Shown piece after piece: positions 7,331-9,213 of a stretch of DNA of 9,213 nt. A model generated the notes under the pieces. The model did not search any database. It saw nothing but the letters and a program-made list of their open reading frames with translations, and was not told the DNA's origin. Numbering within the stretch: the stretch's first letter is position 1; each line of letters opens with the position of its first letter. Origin of the DNA: CAZPWQ01 sp964590495 (GTDB lineage: Bacteria; Bacteroidota; Rhodothermia; Balneolales; Balneolaceae). The position numbers and the translations under genes were made by a program. Location: assembly GCA_964590495.1 (NCBI GenBank), contig CAZPWQ010000131.1:1-9213 (forward strand), given 5' to 3'.

Positions 7331-8749
7331 ATGGGGAACTTTCTTTCAGACGACTTTTTACTGCAAACCCAGGAAGCCCGGGAACTTTACCACGATTATG
7401 CCGGCAATCTCCCCATTATAGATTACCACTCTCATCTCCCTCCTTCAGACATCAGCCGGAATCGAAATTTTGAAACCATAACAAATATCTGGCTCGACGG
7501 TGATCACTACAAGTGGCGCGCAATGCGTACTCTTGGAATCGATGAAAAATATATAACCGGCAGCGCGGGAAACAGGGAGAAGTTTAAAACATGGGCCGAA
7601 GCTGTGCCTTATACGATGCGGAATCCGCTCTATCACTGGACCCATATGGAGCTTAAGAATTACTTTGGTGTGGAACAGCTATTAAATTCAGACAGTGCGG
7701 ATGAAATCAATGCAGCTACCAATGAACAGCTTCAGCAACCGAATTATAGTGCCCGTAATCTCCTGCGGCGAATGAATGTGGAAGTTATTTGCACGACCGA
7801 TGATCCCGCGGATTCTCTGGAACACCATTGTGACATTCAGAATAGCGGATTCGATACCACTGTACTCCCTGCATTTCGTCCTGATGCAGCATATTCATTT
7901 GAGGATCAGGATTCGTACAATAAGTATCTCGACAAACTGCAGGGTTCTGCAGATATAATAATAAATTCGCTTGACTCTCTTCTTGAAGCGCTGGAACAAC
8001 GGATTGATCATTTTCATGAACATGGCTGCCGGGTTTCCGACCACGGGCTTAAAAAACTATATTTCCATCCGGTTTCTAAACAGAAACTGGATTCCTGGTT
8101 CAAACGAATTAGAAATGAAAGAAAACAGATTGATGAGGATCAGCAACAGGCATTGAACTGTTATATCCTGCTTCAGCTGGGAAAAATGTATAACGAGCGG
8201 GGCTGGGTGCAACAGTTTCACCTGGGGGCGCTGAGAAATGCCAATGAACGCATGTATAAAAAACTTGGTCCGGCTGCAGGATTTGATTCTATAGGAGATT
8301 TCCAGCAGAGCCGTTCGCTGGCCTCTTTCCTGAACGAACTGGATAAAAATGACCAGCTTCCAAAAACTATTTTGTACAATCTGAATCCCGCCGACAGCGA
8401 AATGATGGCCACCATGACCGGCAATTTTAATGACGGTTCAGAGAAAGGAAAACTCCAGTATGGGTCTGCATGGTGGTTCCTGGATCAAAAAGACGGGATG
8501 GAAGACCAAATGAATATCCTTTCGAATATGGGGCTTTTGAGCTGCTTTATTGGAATGCTTACCGATTCCAGAAGTTTTCTCTCATTTCCACGTCACGAAT
8601 ATTTTCGAAGAATTCTTTGCAATCTGATCGGAAATGACGTTGCCAACGGTGAACTTCCCGGTGATATGGAGTGGTTGGGCAAGATTGTCTCTGATGTTTG
8701 CTATTATAACGCCAGGGAATATTTTGATTTCCATCCGGTAACCGTTTGA
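7331..8749 (+). CDS. uxaC: Glucuronate (uronate) isomerase
   Basis: UxaC is a cytoplasmic amidohydrolase-superfamily enzyme (EC 5.3.1.12). It interconverts D-glucuronate with D-fructuronate, and D-galacturonate with D-tagaturonate. The 472-residue length fits the family. Visible motifs: DYHSHLPP with metal-ligand-type His33 and His35, LDGDHYKWRAMR (about 55-66), CTTDDPADSLEHH, QFHLGALRN with His297, and the C-terminal TDSRSFLS segment with Asp412 followed by PRHEYFRRILCNLIG. These match E. coli UxaC patterns as I know them. The ATG at 7331 follows AGAGG (7317-7321) at 9-nt spacing. A LacI-type operator sits just upstream. No uxuB, uxuA or kdgK follows in the window, so later pathway steps must be encoded elsewhere. 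With a GH115 gene nearby, glucuronate is the likelier substrate than galacturonate. 4-O-methylglucuronate would need demethylation first (inference). Confidence 0.96.
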   Translation: MGNFLSDDFLLQTQEARELYHDYAGNLPIIDYHSHLPPSDISRNRNFETITNIWLDGDHYKWRAMRTLGIDEKYITGSAGNREKFKTWAEAVPYTMRNPLYHWTHMELKNYFGVEQLLNSDSADEINAATNEQLQQPNYSARNLLRRMNVEVICTTDDPADSLEHHCDIQNSGFDTTVLPAFRPDAAYSFEDQDSYNKYLDKLQGSADIIINSLDSLLEALEQRIDHFHEHGCRVSDHGLKKLYFHPVSKQKLDSWFKRIRNERKQIDEDQQQALNCYILLQLGKMYNERGWVQQFHLGALRNANERMYKKLGPAAGFDSIGDFQQSRSLASFLNELDKNDQLPKTILYNLNPADSEMMATMTGNFNDGSEKGKLQYGSAWWFLDQKDGMEDQMNILSNMGLLSCFIGMLTDSRSFLSFPRHEYFRRILCNLIGNDVANGELPGDMEWLGKIVSDVCYYNAREYFDFHPVTV

Positions 8750-8758
8750 AAAGTTAAT

Positions 8759-8793
8759 ACAGCTTACTTAAAATGGAACGGCTGTTTTATTTC
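8759..8793 (+). terminator. Weak candidate terminator after uxaC
   Basis: ACAGC (8759-8763) pairs with GCTGT (8781-8785) and is followed by TTTATTTC. It begins 10 nt after the uxaC stop, which is the right place. The 5-bp stem with a long loop is weak, so the large downstream inverted repeat may do the actual termination. Confidence 0.3.
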
Positions 8794-8877
8794 TTGCTAA
8801 GATTACAAAAAATTTGTATTTGCTAGTGTCATGTCAACGATGGACGTTCGGGTAATTTTAGCAGACCGAGAAGAAAG

Positions 8878-9037
8878 TGAGGCTGTCCAAAAAGTCATTT
8901 TTGCTTTTTGAAAACTTAAATTATTTAGGTGTAGACCTCCAAGGTTTCCAAAACCTTGGAGGTCTCCTCGAAAACAAAATAAAATTTTAAAAAAAATAAC
9001 TGATATTTATTGAAAAATGACTTTTTGGACAGCCTCA
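8878..9037. mobile_element. 160-bp MITE-like element with 25-bp perfect terminal inverted repeats
   Basis: The ends TGAGGCTGTCCAAAAAGTCA... (8878-8902) and their exact reverse complement (9013-9037) form a perfect 25-bp inverted repeat around 110 bp of mostly AT-rich, non-coding DNA. There is no transposase, so it would move only with help in trans. GAGGCTGTCC-type ends resemble insertion-sequence termini I have seen in this group, but I cannot assign a family. No convincing target-site duplication is visible in the flanks. As RNA it would fold into a long hairpin after uxaC, which could also end or protect that transcript. Confidence 0.65.
8933..8965. repeat. Nested 15-bp perfect hairpin inside the MITE-like element
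   Basis: AGACCTCCAAGGTTT (8933-8947) and its exact reverse complement AAACCTTGGAGGTCT (8951-8965) are separated by only CCA. This hairpin resembles a dispersed AACCTTGGAGGTC-type repeat I recall from Bacteroidota and relatives. It is more GC-rich than the rest of the element and may be an independent repeat that entered it. Confidence 0.7.
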
Positions 9038-9043
9038 ATAAAA

Positions 9044-9134
9044 GGGGGTTGTTAGACCATCTTTGTTTCGACGATTAAGCTTTTTCATGGAAACAACCCC
9101 CGCGGCTAAAGCCGCACCCCCTTTTTAAAGGGGG
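9044..9134. repeat. Cluster of three REP-like palindromes
   Basis: Three inverted repeats follow one another. GGGGGTTGTT (9044-9053) pairs with AACAACCCCC (9092-9101). GCGGCT/AGCCGC (9102-9107/9110-9115) form a 6-bp stem around AA. CCCCCTTT/AAAGGGGG (9117-9124/9127-9134) form an 8-bp stem around TT. Such G/C-tract palindromes and GCGGCTAAAGCCGC-type hairpins are common dispersed intergenic repeats (from memory). No coding frame runs through them. The remaining bases 9135-9213 hold nothing I recognise. Confidence 0.6.
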
Positions 9135-9213
9135 AATTAACTTCCCAATGGGTAGGCGGGGCGCTTGGTACGATAGCGGCAGTACCCCAACAACTATCTG
9201 TGATATGACACTA

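Noticed and set aside
8878..9134. CRISPR array
   Set aside because: The repeats here are palindromes of different sequence, not regularly spaced direct repeats with unique spacers.

Overview
The window looks like part of a plant-polysaccharide utilisation locus from a bacterium of the Bacteroidota/Balneolota/Rhodothermota group. The evidence is an adjacent SusC-type TonB-dependent porin and SusD-type lipoprotein, the AT-leaning genes, and the style of the intergenic repeats. Control by a LacI-family protein rather than a hybrid two-component or anti-sigma system, and fairly acidic proteins, would suit a marine or halophilic member such as Balneolaceae. That placement is inference; no rRNA or marker gene is present.

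Layout. Positions 1-576 (minus strand, cut by the window edge) hold the first 192 codons of a secreted GH115 xylan alpha-1,2-glucuronidase. A strong hairpin (609-643) separates it from susD (667-2352, minus). SusC lies only 3 nt upstream of susD (2356-5310, minus). A 517-bp AT-rich divergent region (5311-5827) carries a LacI-type operator. A LacI-family regulator follows on the plus strand (5828-6874). A roughly 325-bp GC-rich, densely palindromic island without a credible gene comes next. Then a second copy of the operator stands directly in front of uxaC, glucuronate isomerase (7331-8749, plus). The last 464 bp contain no gene but two kinds of repeat: a 160-bp MITE-like element with 25-bp perfect terminal inverted repeats and a nested 15-bp hairpin, then a cluster of G/C-tract palindromes.

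How the genes fit together. GH115 enzymes remove (4-O-methyl-)glucuronic acid from xylan. The SusC/SusD pair would bind and import the released acid or acidic oligosaccharides. UxaC converts glucuronate to fructuronate, the first intracellular step. The LacI-type regulator gene sits between the two arms. The 12-nt core GTGCAAACGTTT occurs upstream of both susC and uxaC and nowhere else that I noticed, so the simplest reading is a small glucuronoxylan/uronate regulon controlled by this regulator. The function calls rest on family motifs. The regulatory link is inferred from the shared site and gene order.
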